DNA of 64,000 nucleotides from Salvator merianae (Eukaryota > Chordata > Lepidosauria > Squamata > Teiidae), in contig QVOM02000025.1 of assembly GCA_003586115.2 (NCBI GenBank), positions 85,625,521 through 85,689,520 on the forward strand, written 5' to 3'. Below the pieces are notes generated by a model. It was given only the letters and a program-made list of their open reading frames with translations, did not search any database and was not told the origin of the DNA. Shown in pieces: positions 1 through 10,005 of the stretch (positions within the stretch are counted from its first letter, which is position 1; the number at the start of each line of letters is the position of its first letter). The position numbers and the translations under genes are program-made.

Positions 1-1724
1 TGCTCCCATATGTGCTGTTTAATGATTTGTTCAAATATCTTGCCTGGTATTGAAGTCAGGCTCACAGGCCTGTAGTTGCCTGGGTCAGCCTTCTTTCCTT
101 TTTTAAAGATAGGTACAACATTTGCCCTTCTCCAATCTTCTGGGACTTCTCCTGTTATCCATGAGTTCTCAAATATCACGGAGAGTGGTTCAGCAATTAT
201 ATCAGCTAATTCCTTCAGCACCCTAGGATGTAATTCATCTGGGCCTGGAGACTTGAATACATTTAAGTTTGCTAAGTGTTCCCTCACCTTCTCCTTGTCC
301 ATACAGAGCCTTGATTCTCTTATTCCCTCCACAGCACAGTGAAGGCCAACTGATGTTTCCTTTCCTTTCTGAGAGAAAACAGATGCAAAATAGGAGTTCA
401 GAAGTTCTGCCTTCTGAATATCGTTTTTTACCAAATCGCCCTTCTCATTTTGTAAAGGTCCTATAGCTTCTTTGACTTTTCTTTTGCTTCTGAGATACCC
501 CCAAAAGCCTTTTTTATTGTTTTTGGCCTCTCTTGCAATCCTCAATTCATTTTTAGCTTTAGCCTTTCTGACACTTATCCTGCAGTTCCTGCAGATTGCA
601 TTATATTCTTCTTTTGATATGTCCCCCTCTTTCCATTTTTTAAACATTTCTTTTTTTCTTTTTAGCAAGTTATTAAGTTCAGGGTTCATCCACCCTGGTC
701 TCTTTAGATGCTTGCCATTCTTTTTTCTTTTAGGAATTGTTAAAGATTGTGCCTCTAGAATCTCCTTTCTGAAAATTTCCCAGCCTTCCTGGACATTTCT
801 GTCCTTTAAGACATCCAGCCAATGGATCCTTCCTACCCTCCTTCTGAGTCCATCAAAATCTGCTCCTCTGAAATCTAACCTTGAAGTCCGAGTCCTCTCA
901 GATCTTCCTCCTTTTGTTATGCAAAACTCAATGATAGCATGGTCACTGCCACCCAGGGTCCCAGTCACCCTTACTTCCTCAACCATTTCCTCCCTGTTGG
1001 TAAGGATTAGGTCCAAGATAGCAGACCCCCTTGTTTTTTCCTCAATCCTTTGGAAAATGAAGTTATCTGCCAGAGAGGATAAGAATTTATTGGACCCATG
1101 ACTTTTGCCAGAGAGAGATTCCCAACAAATGTCCGGATAGTTAAAATCTCCCATAATGACTAGGTCGTGTTTCCCCGAGAGCTTGGCCATCTGATATATA
1201 AATAGTTCATCCATATATTCTGTTTGTCCAGGGGGTCTATAATAAACTCCTACAACAGTATCCTTTGTGTTGCTCTCTCCTTGTATTTTCACCCAAATGG
1301 TTTCTACAGGGCTTCCATTATCTGAAAGATTAATCTCTGTGGTGGTATATATTTTCCTTACATACAATGCAACACCTCCTCCCCTTTTATTAAGCCTGTT
1401 TTTTTAAAATAAGTTGTATCCTTTGAGCTCTGTGTTCCAATCATGCGTATTATCCCACCAAGTTTCAGTTATGCCTATGATATCATATTTATTTTCCTGT
1501 GCTAGGATTTCCAGTTCTCCTTGTTTGTTTCCCATGCTTTGCGCATTGGTATAGAAACATTTTAGTTTGCGACAAATGTCTCTTTCAAGCTTGACTCCTT
1601 TAGTTTCCTTCCAAATTGTTTGTCTTTGTTCTTTCCTTTCATTTCTGGTAGCAAGTTCCTTATCTGTATTTATCAGCTGCTTATCTTTCTCTGGACTTTT
1701 ACTTCCCTTCCCCTTTCGCCCTAG
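1..1724 (-). pseudogene. CR1 ORF2 (endonuclease plus start of reverse transcriptase), one in-frame stop
   Basis: A single minus frame is open from about 1724 to the window edge apart from one TAA at 1406-1404, just before RLNKRGGGVALYVRK. The catalytic endonuclease blocks are readable (Glu of ITETWW, MGDFN, GSDH near the C-terminal His). The frame continues past the endonuclease through a long linker to the first RT motifs. This copy decayed recently: it needs only one base change in this stretch to be open. The rest of RT and the 3' UTR are outside the window. Confidence 0.9.
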
Positions 1725-2017
1725 TTGAAAGCTCTCCTGATGAGCGCAGCCAGTCTCCTGCCAAATATGTGCTTTCCTGTCTTTGTAAGATGGAGCCCAT
1801 CTCTTGCAAGGAGTCCATCATATAAGTAGTTTAGTCCATGGTCTAGAAATCCAAATCCTTGCTGGTAGCACCATCGACGTAGCCAGTTGTTTACCTGTAG
1901 AATCCTTCTCCATCTTCCTGTTCCACAGCCATTCACTGGTAGGATAGAAGAGAAGACAACTTGCGCTCCCAGTTCCTTCACTTTCCTGCCCAGGTCTTCA
2001 AAGTCTCTGCAGTCTCT
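1721..2017 (-). pseudogene. CR1 ORF1 C-terminal remnant
   Basis: The open frame reads through 2017 with no stop and ends with a stop at 1723-1721. It contains KELGAQVVFSSILPV, GRWRRILQVNNWLRRWC and the terminal DGLHLTKTGKHIFGRRLA. That is the C-terminal esterase-type part of CR1 ORF1; the N-terminal part is missing. The stop overlaps the ORF2 frame, the usual tight ORF1/ORF2 arrangement. Confidence 0.85.
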
Positions 2018-2025
2018 CCCTTCCT

Positions 2026-2408
2026 TTGTGTCGATCGCCCTCCTCTCCTCTCGCCGCCTGACTCAGCCGGTGGGAGAGGGGGGCAGCCAGCGCAAGGAGG
2101 GGATTCCCTTCCTTTGCATTGACCGCCCTCCTCTCCTCTCACCGCCTGACTCAGCCGGCAGGAGATGGGGGAGACCAGCGCAAGGAAGGGATTCCCTTCC
2201 TTTGCGTTGATCTCCCTCCTCTCCTCTCGCCGCCTGACTCAGCCGGCGGGAGAGGGGGTGACCAGCGCAAGGAGGGGATTCCCTTCCTTTGCGTTGATCG
2301 CCCTCCTCTCCTCTCGCCGCCTGACTCAGCCGGCGGGAGAGGGGAGCGAGCAGCGAAAGGAAGGGATTCCCTTCCTTTGCGTTGATTGCCCTCCTCTCCT
2401 CTCGCTGC
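2026..2408. repeat. GC-rich tandem array, ~88-bp unit, about 4.3 copies
   Basis: The motif CCCTCCTCTCCTCTCGCCGC recurs at 2038, 2126, 2214, 2301 and 2389, giving periods of 88, 88, 87 and 88. Each unit also has GACTCAGCCGG and ATTCCCTTCCTTTGCGTTGA. It abuts the truncated CR1 and may be the array into which the CR1 inserted, or part of an element ending at 2838. Period and copies are seen directly; origin is unknown. Confidence 0.9.
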
Positions 2409-2699
2409 CTGACTCAGCCAGCGGGAGAGGAGGGAGATCAGCAAAAGGAAGGGAATCCCTCCTCTCCCGCTGGCTGAATCAGGTAGCGTGAGGAGACGAG
2501 GGAAATCAACGCAAAGGAAGGGATTCCCTTCCTTTGCGTTGATTTCCCTCCTCTCCCACTCGCTGTCTCTCATTCCCCCTAGTCTGTCAGTCACACGCGC
2601 ACACTGACAGACGGGGTGAGGGAATGAGAGAGAGGCGAGCGCCATCGGAAACAGAGAAATCAAGGCGAAGGATTTCTTTCCTTCGCCTTGATTTCTCTG
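2408..2699. repeat. Cluster of four consecutive hairpins
   Basis: Four inverted repeats follow each other: 2408-2435/2456-2483 (28-bp arms, one mismatch); 2498-2523/2525-2550 (26-bp perfect arms, one-base centre); about 2561-2640 (imperfect, with GTCTGTCAGT/ACTGACAGAC at its core); 2652-2672/2679-2699 (21-bp perfect arms). The first two use sequence of the 88-bp unit, so the array appears to have been folded by inversion. Confidence 0.9.
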
Positions 2700-2739
2700 C
2701 TTCCAGTCGCAGCGAAAATCTTTGCCGCGAAGACGAAGG

Positions 2740-2838
2740 GCTTCATTTTTGCACATATTTTTTCGTGCGAAAACGAAGCCCCGTAGCTTCGCAGGAATGC
2801 GAAGCGAAAGGGGGAAAGTGCTTTCGTGCACACCCCTA
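2740..2838 (-). mobile_element. Terminal segment of an unclassified element (TTAGGGGTGTGCACGAAAG end)
   Basis: Read on minus, the segment begins TTAGGGGTGTGCACGAAAG and is full of TTCG/CGAA half-palindromes. A similar RGRTGTGCANGAA end occurs at 28322. Probably the terminus of the tandem/hairpin element at 2026-2838. Classification is uncertain. Confidence 0.4.
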
Positions 2839-2858
2839 AGATAGATCTTTTGGGTTTC

Positions 2859-3069
2859 CAGCGGCGGCTGGTGGCTTTAAGCCCGGGTGTTTGTGCCCCA
2901 CGCAAAGTGTGCCATGGCTGTTCACGGGGCCTCGGGGCCTCCGTACTGCCTCAGCAGGTTGCTAGGCGACCTGCTGAGACAGTACGGAGGCCCAGAGGCC
3001 CTACGAGCAGTCATGGCGCGCTTCACATGGGGCATGAACTTCTGACCTTAAAGCTGCCGGCTGCCGCTG
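2859..3069. mobile_element. Palindromic hAT-like MITE, copy 1
   Basis: It starts CAGCGGCGGCTGG and ends GGCTGCCGCTG. The arms are near-complete inverted repeats of about 100 bp around CAGCAGGTTGCTAGGCGACC. Flanks tgggtttc / ttggttac match at 6 of 8 positions, consistent with an aged 8-bp hAT target duplication. It has no coding capacity. Confidence 0.85.
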
Positions 3070-4041
3070 TTGGTTACTTTTCTAAAAACCTAAGAACAGA
3101 AGTTCCTAGTCCTTTTGGTGCACTGCCAAAATGGATTCCCAGTAGCTGGAAACACAGTGGTGTCTCTTTTGCATGCTTCTGTGCTCCAGATTAGGCCAAG
3201 CTGATAAGCTGGTAGTTCTCAAGCTCGTTGACTACAGGTAATCCAGATCAGGGGCCCCCTTATCTGAATTAAGCCCTGTACTGCATGCCAGCAGGGAGCA
3301 GGTGCTCCTGTATTCTGCAGTAATGTAAGGAAGGATTTCCAGCAAATGCAGAACGGCCCATTGTTTCACAGAGGTATGCCCATGCAGACAGAACACTTAA
3401 TTACAAAGATGTTTGAGGTTTCAGTCTTCCCTTGAGCAAGGAACCATTGCAACATCAGTCCTGCTTTTAACCCTTTTGCAGGATACCGTAGCTTGGAGAC
3501 TCAGCAGCAGCAACGGCATGTGCTTTTGTGTGTGTGTGTGTAATTGTGTGTGAGTATGTGTGTATAGTCTGTGCCTGTGAAAGCACATACAAATAAACAC
3601 AAAACAATTCCTGTTTTTCTTGTCTTGCTCAAACAATGCAGAAAGCAATAATGCTGTTAACACCATAGGAAATATGTTTTCAGGACGTGAACAAGAAACG
3701 TAAGGTTAGTTTATAGAATAGATTCAGTGGCAGTAAACTGTTTATCCTGCCTGTTGCAAGCCAGATGAGAAGGGTGGAAGGTCTCCAGCATCAGGCTTCA
3801 GTGACAATCTGGTTGGAAAAACATACTCCCACGTGGCATCACCAGGCATTGACAATTTGCCTTGGCAAGCACAGTGCATGTAAGTGGGCCTTTTGTCCAA
3901 ATGGAGAAAAGCAAAAAAAAAAAAAAAAAAAATCATATTTCAATTCTGCCTGTGAAAATGGCTTTTAAACAGATAATGTAAAATAAATAAAAAAAAACAA
4001 CAAAACAAAGAACAGAAGGGTAGAGGCAAGAGGGAGACAAT

Positions 4042-4767
4042 GGGCCTTTTCGCACTTTCCAGCTTATAATTATCCCATTCTAACGTGGAATAGACCACTC
4101 AGTGCAGACATTGTTCACACTGCACAGCCAGAAACCGGACCAGAAGCTGGTTACTGGCATTCACAGTACAAATGCCAGTACCGTGCCTGATCCTCACCAT
4201 GGCAGTGGCTTGGAAGCATCGTGCCGTTGCCATGGCGACCAGCAGGTGCACGCAGGTGTAATCAGCTGATTGTGCCTGTGTGATCAGGCCACACAATACT
4301 CAATCAGGGCACGACTGGGGCATCACATGGCCCGATTGCACTGCCGTGATCAGTTGATCATGCCTGTGTGTGTGTGTGTGTGTGCTGCCTGGGCCTGCCA
4401 GTTGCCCTGGCAGCAGTTGGTCACTTCCCGGTTGCTGCTATGGTGAGGTTAGGGTGCAGGCTGTGGTCCAATCAGGCGTCCTGCGGCCCAATCAGGCATC
4501 CTGTGGCTCAATCAGCTGATCACGCAGGTGCAATTGGGTGATCACACTGGCCTGGAAGCTTCAGCAATGGGTAGGTGTGAACGCACCATACCAGGAGATG
4601 ATTATCACCTCCTGGTAAGGTTGTGGGGCACTAATTAGTGCTCCACAGGTATCCACAGTCAGGAGCGGCTGTAGCCTGCTCCTGACCGCTCGGGCCTCCA
4701 CAAGATGTGGATGCACTTGACTAGCAAGCATCCTTGATGCTCGCTAGTAGCAAGTGCAAACAGGTCC
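4042..4767. mobile_element. Harbinger-like non-autonomous element (long form, 726 bp)
   Basis: Left end GGGCCTTTTCGCACTTTCC and right end AGCAAGTGCAAACAGGTCC are inverted copies, flanked by the 3-bp duplication AAT. Three-base duplications and a GGSCYTTT terminus point to PIF/Harbinger. It contains a (TG)n run at 4366-4382. No transposase is present. Confidence 0.8.
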
Positions 4768-4775
4768 AATATTAT

Positions 4776-5000
4776 TCTTTATCTAAAAGGTGTGGGTAAG
4801 GAGATACATCTTCCTCAATTACTAAATGATCTCAAGTGATGGTGTATGATGTACTTTTGTGGGGAGGGCATTCCACATCCTGGGGCTATCACTGAGAAGG
4901 CCTTGTTCTACGCTACTGTTACCCAAACCAGTGAGAATGGTGGCACTGCTAGAAAGGCTTCCTCTCCTCAGTAGATCTTAACACCTGGATTTTCTTTACC
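4776..5000 (-). mobile_element. L2 LINE 3' fragment, degenerate
   Basis: GGGGAGGGCATTCCACATCC followed by CTGAGAAGGCCTTGTTCTACG matches, on minus, the end of L2 ORF2 (the ARLWNSLPP-type C-terminus) found more clearly at 27625 and 15487. It is heavily decayed. Confidence 0.5.
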
Positions 5001-5510
5001 AAATTCAGGAAAATTTGAATTCATATTCTAGGTTTTCATAAACCACTAGCAGTTTATTCCTGCAGATGTACCTCGAAGAGCAATATGTAAATTTGTTCAG
5101 CTTTTTCAAAGCGCTCTGATACAGAGTGAATTGAACCAAAGGGGGTTCTGTACAACTTGGGCTTCAGAGAAGACCAACAAATCTGCATGTGTCCTTCCTT
5201 GGTGCTTCTGGATGTAATTCCAGCTGTGAGGCATTACCATAAGCAGCACTGTCTCAGAAGAGAGCTTACTTGCTCAAGCCATCTCGAGTTTTTGTTGGTG
5301 TGCATATTGAGATGATCACTAACGAATTGAGAAAAGAAACACTAACTTGCCTACGATGTGAACATATGAATGTCCAGGTGACCAAGGAGTCTCCCCCAGC
5401 ATGCTGATTTCTTAGCCTGGAGTTCCAGTCCCTGTCTGTGGAGGCCAGACTGGGAGTTCATCTCTGGGTAGTATGCTCTAGAAGCCATGGAGGGCTGGGA
5501 CAAACCCTGA
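5001..5510. other. Intronic sequence, nothing recognised
   Basis: No ORF, tandem repeat or transposon terminus that I can support. Confidence 0.5.
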
Positions 5511-5706
5511 GGCTGCATCCAGACAGGGTCAAAAACCCATGATTATTTCGTAATTGTACCTGATTTGCCAGATATGACCACAGTGCTCTCCATTCAGTCC
5601 TGCAATATAGACCCGATTTATCAGACTATCGTTGTTCCAGTAAAATTAACTATCATAGCACAATATCCTGTTATTCTGTAATTGCAGCTCTGTCTGGATT
5701 ACTGCA
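5511..5706. mobile_element. Possible degenerate GGCTGCATCC-type MITE
   Basis: It opens GGCTGCATCCAGACAG, the terminus used by the palindromic MITEs at 7805, 11813 and 45141, and closes with CTGTCTGGATTACTGC, a decayed inverse. The interior is AT-rich but not clearly palindromic. A further inverted pair (AATGTCTAGACA / GATGTCTAGAGG) lies at about 5881-5967. Confidence 0.4.
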
Positions 5707-6219
5707 TGAGAAGTACAGTGAGAGTTTGGCATGAGCTGTTGCTACCCGGAAATGCTTCACGTGATACTATTGGTCACCTCTACAGCACTCCAGAAGGGCT
5801 AGATCATGTAGAAAGAAAATCTCACAACTGTAACATCATTCTACTGCTATGGCTAGTGCTAACACACAGAGTATCGCTCTAATGTCTAGACAATGTGTGA
5901 TAATTCCAGATGTGCTTTATGCCAGTAAATCGATAAATTGAAGAATAAATAAGTGATGTCTAGAGGCAGACTTAGTCAGTTCTGAGCTCTGCCTTCCCCT
6001 ATGCCACCTACTGCAGCTTATGGTTCCATCCATCCACAATCAGGGGGCTGTTTGGATGGAATTTATGGTTCCTTTTGACCATAAATAATAGGCCTCCCTC
6101 CCTCCCTCCCTCCCTCTCCACCTATCCATCCATCTAGTTTGGATGAAGTCTTCAAGGTCTGTAACCTCCTTCCTTTTGTTTCTTTTACTATATGGTACAA
6201 AGAGACAGCTCCTTTATAC

Positions 6220-6268
<49 letters not shown>

Positions 6269-6284
6269 TATTATTATTATTATT
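6220..6284. repeat. (ATT)n microsatellite
   Basis: About 21 ATT units with one interruption, just before an L2 3' remnant. The preceding 6092-6118 is a short (CCTC)n run. Confidence 0.95.
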
Positions 6285-6285
6285 T

Positions 6286-6345
6286 GTATACCACTCTTCA
6301 CCCTAAAGTCCCAAAGTGGTTTACATAACAAATAGGTTTCATTGA
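6286..6345 (-). mobile_element. L2 LINE extreme 3' end
   Basis: TTTGTATACCACTCTTCACC then CCAAAGTGGTTTACATAACA is, on minus, the conserved L2-type 3' terminus; the (ATT)n at its left is the expanded 3' tail. Confidence 0.55.
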
Positions 6346-6435
6346 CCACACACAAAAACACATCCTCGTGAAGTCAAGCTACCGCTGGGAGATGATGGAG
6401 GATCTTCCCTGCTTGCAATCTTTCTCCTCCGCTTC

Positions 6436-6610
6436 ATAGAATCATGGAATCATAGAGTTGGAAGGGACCTCCAGAAGCATCGAGTCAACCCCCCTGCTCA
6501 ATGCAGGATTCACTAAAGCATCCCAGACAGATATCCGTCCAGCCTTTCCTTGAAGATCTCCAGCGAAGGAGAGCCCACCACCTTCTGTGGTAACCTGTTC
6601 CAGTGACTGA
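6436..6610 (-). mobile_element. CR1 LINE 3' end
   Basis: ATAGAATCATGGAATCATAG at the left is the CR1 3' ATTCTATGA tail read on minus. It is followed by the 3' UTR (GTTGGAAGGGACCTCCAG) and the end of ORF2, ending near 6610. Compare the longer copies at 20405 and 36128. Confidence 0.9.
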
Positions 6611-6740
6611 TTCCCTGAGATAAGGTGGTCCTTCTAATGACTGATTAGGGAAAGAGGGGCTACATCTGGGAAACAATGACCACGTTGTGATAGTCTCTTG
6701 AAGAGAGGAGTGTTCTCTGTAAAACAGGGACCATGTCCAC

Positions 6741-6908
6741 CTAAGGGAATGCATGCGTTCCTCTGCCAACACCAATGCATTTTTGCAGGGAATTTAGCTG
6801 ATCCCAACCCACTTAAAGCTTGGACCGAACAAAGAAATAACTGAGTATGGTATCAAATTTCTACACAACCACACAGTGCAATGAAAATTAAGATGGAGGG
6901 ATAGAGAG
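6741..6908. repeat. Low-copy direct repeat, copy 1
   Basis: About 168 bp starting CTAAGGGAATGCATGCGTTC is repeated in the same orientation at 8211-8378 with about 7 substitutions (roughly 96% identity). It does not match any other repeat family here, so it may be a local duplication. Confidence 0.85.
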
Positions 6909-6914
6909 AGCACA

Positions 6915-7110
6915 CAAAAAACTTTGCTGAATCAGACCTAATGGCCACCTAGTCCAGCAGTTTGTTGTCACAGTAGCCACTGTGACACCTGTGGAGAGTT
7001 TGTAAGCAGGGCATGCACGTCTAACACTTCCACCACTCATGTTCTTCAGCCAGTAGTCTTCAGATGGAAGCCACGTCTGGTATAAAGCCAGTACCCACCT
7101 CCATGACTGC
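6915..7110 (-). mobile_element. Possible LINE 3' UTR fragment
   Basis: GCTGAATCAGACCTAATGGCC and CACCTAGTCCAGCAGT on plus are, on minus, the ...GGCCTGATTCAGC motif seen near the 3' end of the CR1-like elements at 42255 and 57440. Strongly diverged. Confidence 0.35.
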
Positions 7111-7804
7111 TGTTGGCAGCTCTCCTTGCCCAGGGCGATCACGGGGTAGCAAACAGAAAACTTCCCCCACAACCTCCAGGAGCAGAAATCCTACTTTGGG
7201 GTTCATTTAAACCAGCAGAACATGCTTATTTCATGAAATTGAGAGGGGTATTTTTTTTCTTTTCCTTTTCTTTTTTTTTTCTTCCAGGCTTTGGTACAAA
7301 AAGAGATTAGCCACTTTGAAAGGGAGTTAGTGATAATCCCACAGTATATATTGCAAGCATTAGCTAATAAGCTTACAGGGGTGGAGATAGAATTCAGCAC
7401 GCATTCGAGGGAAGAACATATGCATGATCCAAAAGCAGAGGCAAGCATTTAATTTTTTTTTAAATATATATGTATATACATACTCACACATACCGAGAGG
7501 GAGGGCAAAAGAGAAAGACAGTTTATGGGCTGATTTCTACAGCTAAATCCTACGCATGTGTTTATCCAAGAAGGAAGTTCTTCTGTGCTTGTATGGCTTA
7601 TCCCCAAGGAAATCAACACATGACCGTAATGTTAGTCATTCCAAAATCTCCCAAGACAGAAAACTGAAACTAGATAATATTTTTGTAAAAAAAAAAGTTT
7701 CCTCAAATAAAATGCATGCATGTGGGCACATATACACACTTCAGCATCTGAATATATCCGAGTGCATTTCCCCTGCCTAGTTACTGCCCATTCTTTCCAA
7801 CTTA

Positions 7805-7937
7805 GCCCACCGCCAGAGTCTCTGACTTATTCCACTATATTTGGATATTCCGGAATAAAGCATGGATATTCCTATCCAAGCTTTATTCCAAACTATCCAC
7901 ATATAGTGTAATAAGTAAGCAATGTCTGGACGCAGCC
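7805..7937. mobile_element. AT-rich palindromic MITE, Harbinger-like (copy 1)
   Basis: It is flanked by TTA on both sides (7802-7804, 7938-7940). The right end GTCTGGACGCAGCC inverts the left GCCCACCGCCAGAGTC. The centre is a near-perfect inverted repeat of TTTGGATATTCCGGAATAAAG. TTA is the classical PIF/Harbinger target. Confidence 0.8.
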
Positions 7938-8011
7938 TTATTAGTTCTTGCTTCCTGGACCTTGTTAGGTAACACGTCATGGACAGGAAAAGAGCCTACT
8001 CATTGTAGCCC

Positions 8012-8205
8012 CCTCTCTCCCTGGAATTCACTTGCAGCTGAGATCCAGGCAGATATTTCACTGTTGAGATTTTTTAAAAAAATTTAAAAAACGTCATCTC
8101 TTCACCTATGCATTTAGCTGACCACAACTAGTTATAACCATTCTTCTGTTTGGTCTATCTTGCTTTTTAAATCTTGTAAATGCATGGAGTTCCTGTGAAA
8201 TCTGC
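8012..8205 (+). mobile_element. L2 LINE 3' fragment
   Basis: CCCCTCTCTCCCTGGAATTC, then CAGATATTTCACTGTTGAGA and a low-complexity stretch, is a decayed L2 ORF2 C-terminus and 3' region on plus. Confidence 0.45.
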
Positions 8206-8210
8206 AGTGT

Positions 8211-8378
8211 CTAAGGGAATGCATGTGTTCCTCTGCCAACACCAATGCATTTTTGCAGGGAATTTAGCTGATCCCAACCCACTTAAAGCTTGGACCAAGC
8301 AAAGAAATAACTGAGTATGATATCAAATTTCTACACAACCATACAGTGCAATGAAGATTAAGAGGGAGGGATAGAGAG
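8211..8378. repeat. Low-copy direct repeat, copy 2
   Basis: Direct copy of 6741-6908, offset by 1470 bp. Substitutions include TGCG to TGTG and CCGAAC to CCAAGC. Confidence 0.85.
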
Positions 8379-9259
8379 CAAATAAAACAAATTGTCAAAC
8401 TGTGCATAATAGACATGCAGGTGAAGTTCAGCCAGCATTCAAAACAAATTTTAAGTAATGCTGAAAATTCCAGGAACGTACAGCCACCACAAAACTTCAG
8501 TTGCACATGTAGCTAAGGGCAAAGGCACAGCGATGAATCTCACTGAAAAATTTTGCTGCTTTTGAAACACAAAGATTCAACTTCTTACTTTTTGCCCCTC
8601 TAAATTGGGGTGTTTAAAAATCCATTTGTCAGAAGTTTTCCTTCTTTGGCATTGCTTTTGCGCTGCAGTTTGATACGAACCAGCCACATGCTGTGAGCAC
8701 AGAGGGTGAAACTGTCTAATGCTTTTGACAGTCTTCTTCCCACCTCCAGTGGAAAGCCTTTGGAAAGAGAAGAAATGCACTTTTCTCTCTTTCTCTCTCT
8801 CTCTTTCTCTCTCTTTCTCTTTTCCCTCCCCCCTATCACCAATGATATTCCCCCCATCATTCTTTTCCTATTCTGAATCCGTTCTATGGGTGATCCCCTC
8901 CCTTAGGGGACGTTGAGAAGGTGATGATGGGAAAAGAATAACACTCGATTCTGCCATCACCAAACCCTTTCAATCTTTTTTTTTCTTCCCCAGACTGCTA
9001 AAGCTTCACAGAAACACTTTTAGCACTGCCAGGCAGAAGGACAAACTCACCAGTGGCCAGCCTCAAGATGAATGTGTACGTGGGAAAGATCTCACGTACG
9101 TGGTGCTTTAAAAAAAACCTGCCACACAGATTTGCCCTAACAACCGTGGGGAACACAACTCTCCGTAAACTTCTCCAACCATTCTATGTCTGGCCAAGGT
9201 CAGTGCCAAGGTGAGCTGCCAAGTGAGGGAAAGCCACTACCAGCTATGTAGAGACACAG
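8379..9259. other. Intronic sequence with a short CTTT/CT-rich run
   Basis: A (CTTT/CTCT)n tract is at 8780-8825. Otherwise nothing recognised. Confidence 0.6.
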
Positions 9260-9599
9260 CACCTGTTTGCACCTTACCCTTAGTGAGTGATCAGATGTTC
9301 ACCAGGTAAGTGCGTCCAGGTAAGTGTCTACAGCCACTCCCGGATGCCACTAGCTGTGGACAACAAAATCTTTGTCCACAGCTTGACTGGAAGCCGCTGG
9401 ATGGATGGCGGTCAGCAGCATTTGCACCCTCTTCTGGGTGCAAATGCTGAGAGTGGGCGGCGCAGCTGTGGCTGCACAGTCACCCGCCACATCTCCGACT
9501 GCCAGGACAATGGCCGGACATTGCCGCAGCCACTATCATGGCGGTTGGGCAATTCAAGAGCAGAGAATGAGGAGGCAATGACCAGCAAGTAGACTGGCT
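9260..9599. mobile_element. Harbinger-like element fragment
   Basis: ACCTGTTTGCACCTTACCC resembles the GGGCCTGTTYGCACTTACC terminus. The interior has an inverted repeat (GCATTTGCACCC...GGGTGCAAATGC at 9417-9449). No right terminus is seen before the hAT-like copy at 9602. Confidence 0.5.
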
Positions 9600-9601
9600 A
9601 C

Positions 9602-9886
9602 CAGCGGCCGCCGCTGGCTTTAAGCCCAGGTGTTTGCATCCTGCCCAAAGTGTGCCATGGCTGTTCACAGGGCCCGAATCAGGATGTCAAAAACGGCCTC
9701 CTAATCCAGACTACCAGTGGATGTGTTTAAATGGATCCACCAGTATACTAGTGGCAGCAAACCAGATCAAGGAGGCATACAGAAGGCATGCTGTGGCAGT
9801 ACGGAAGCCCAAAGGCCCTGTGAACAGCCATGGCATGGTTTGCGCGGGGTACAAACACCTGGGCTTAAAGCTTGCAGCCACCACTG
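9602..9886. mobile_element. Palindromic hAT-like MITE, copy 2, with a foreign centre
   Basis: The arms (CAGCGGCCGCC... / ...CAGCCACCACTG) and flanks ctggctac / ctagctat (6 of 8) fit the family. The usual centre is replaced at about 9676-9790 by a segment also present in the Harbinger-like element at 12610-12735 (CAGACTACCAGTGGATGTGT). A chimera of two unrelated transposons. Confidence 0.85.
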
Positions 9887-9890
9887 CTAG

Positions 9891-10005
9891 CTATCTATAT
9901 TTTGTATGCAGAAGAGGGGATTTAGGCTAGCATGGGTTTTTGTAATCTGGCTACCTATATTTTGTATGCAGAAGAGGAGATTTTGGCTAATATGGGGGAT
10001 TTTTT
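9891..10005. repeat. 60-bp tandem duplication
   Basis: CTATCTATATTTTGTATGC at 9891 recurs as CTACCTATATTTTGTATGC at 9951, each followed by AGAAGAGG.GATTT.GGCTA. Two diverged copies next to the MITE end. Confidence 0.8.

Larger units (their letters stand above)
1..2018 (-). mobile_element. CR1-type LINE, 5'-truncated, 3' end outside window
   Basis: Minus-strand sequence carries the C-terminal end of ORF1 (2017-1721) and then ORF2 (from about 1724 to the left edge). The ORF1 tail has the SGNH-esterase-like end with DGLHLTKTGKHIFG. ORF2 has an apurinic endonuclease (NAQSMGNK, ITETWW, GVYYRPPG, MGDFNYP, GGSDHAIIEF) followed by the reverse-transcriptase entry region (KSPGPDELHPRVL, DPGNYRPVSLTSIPGKIFEQ). 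These are CR1/jockey-clade signatures. The element stops abruptly at about 2018, where an 88-bp tandem array begins, as expected of 5' truncation. Confidence 0.95.

Noticed and set aside
472..1101. 209-aa plus-strand ORF
   Set aside because: It is the antisense shadow of CR1 ORF2, whose conserved endonuclease/RT motifs read on minus.
2026..2408. CRISPR-like array
   Set aside because: Full 88-bp units repeat without unique spacers, in a vertebrate genome; a tandem repeat.
2151..2831. 226-aa minus ORF through the GC-rich region
   Set aside because: It runs across the 88-bp tandem units and hairpins with no conserved domain; a composition artefact.
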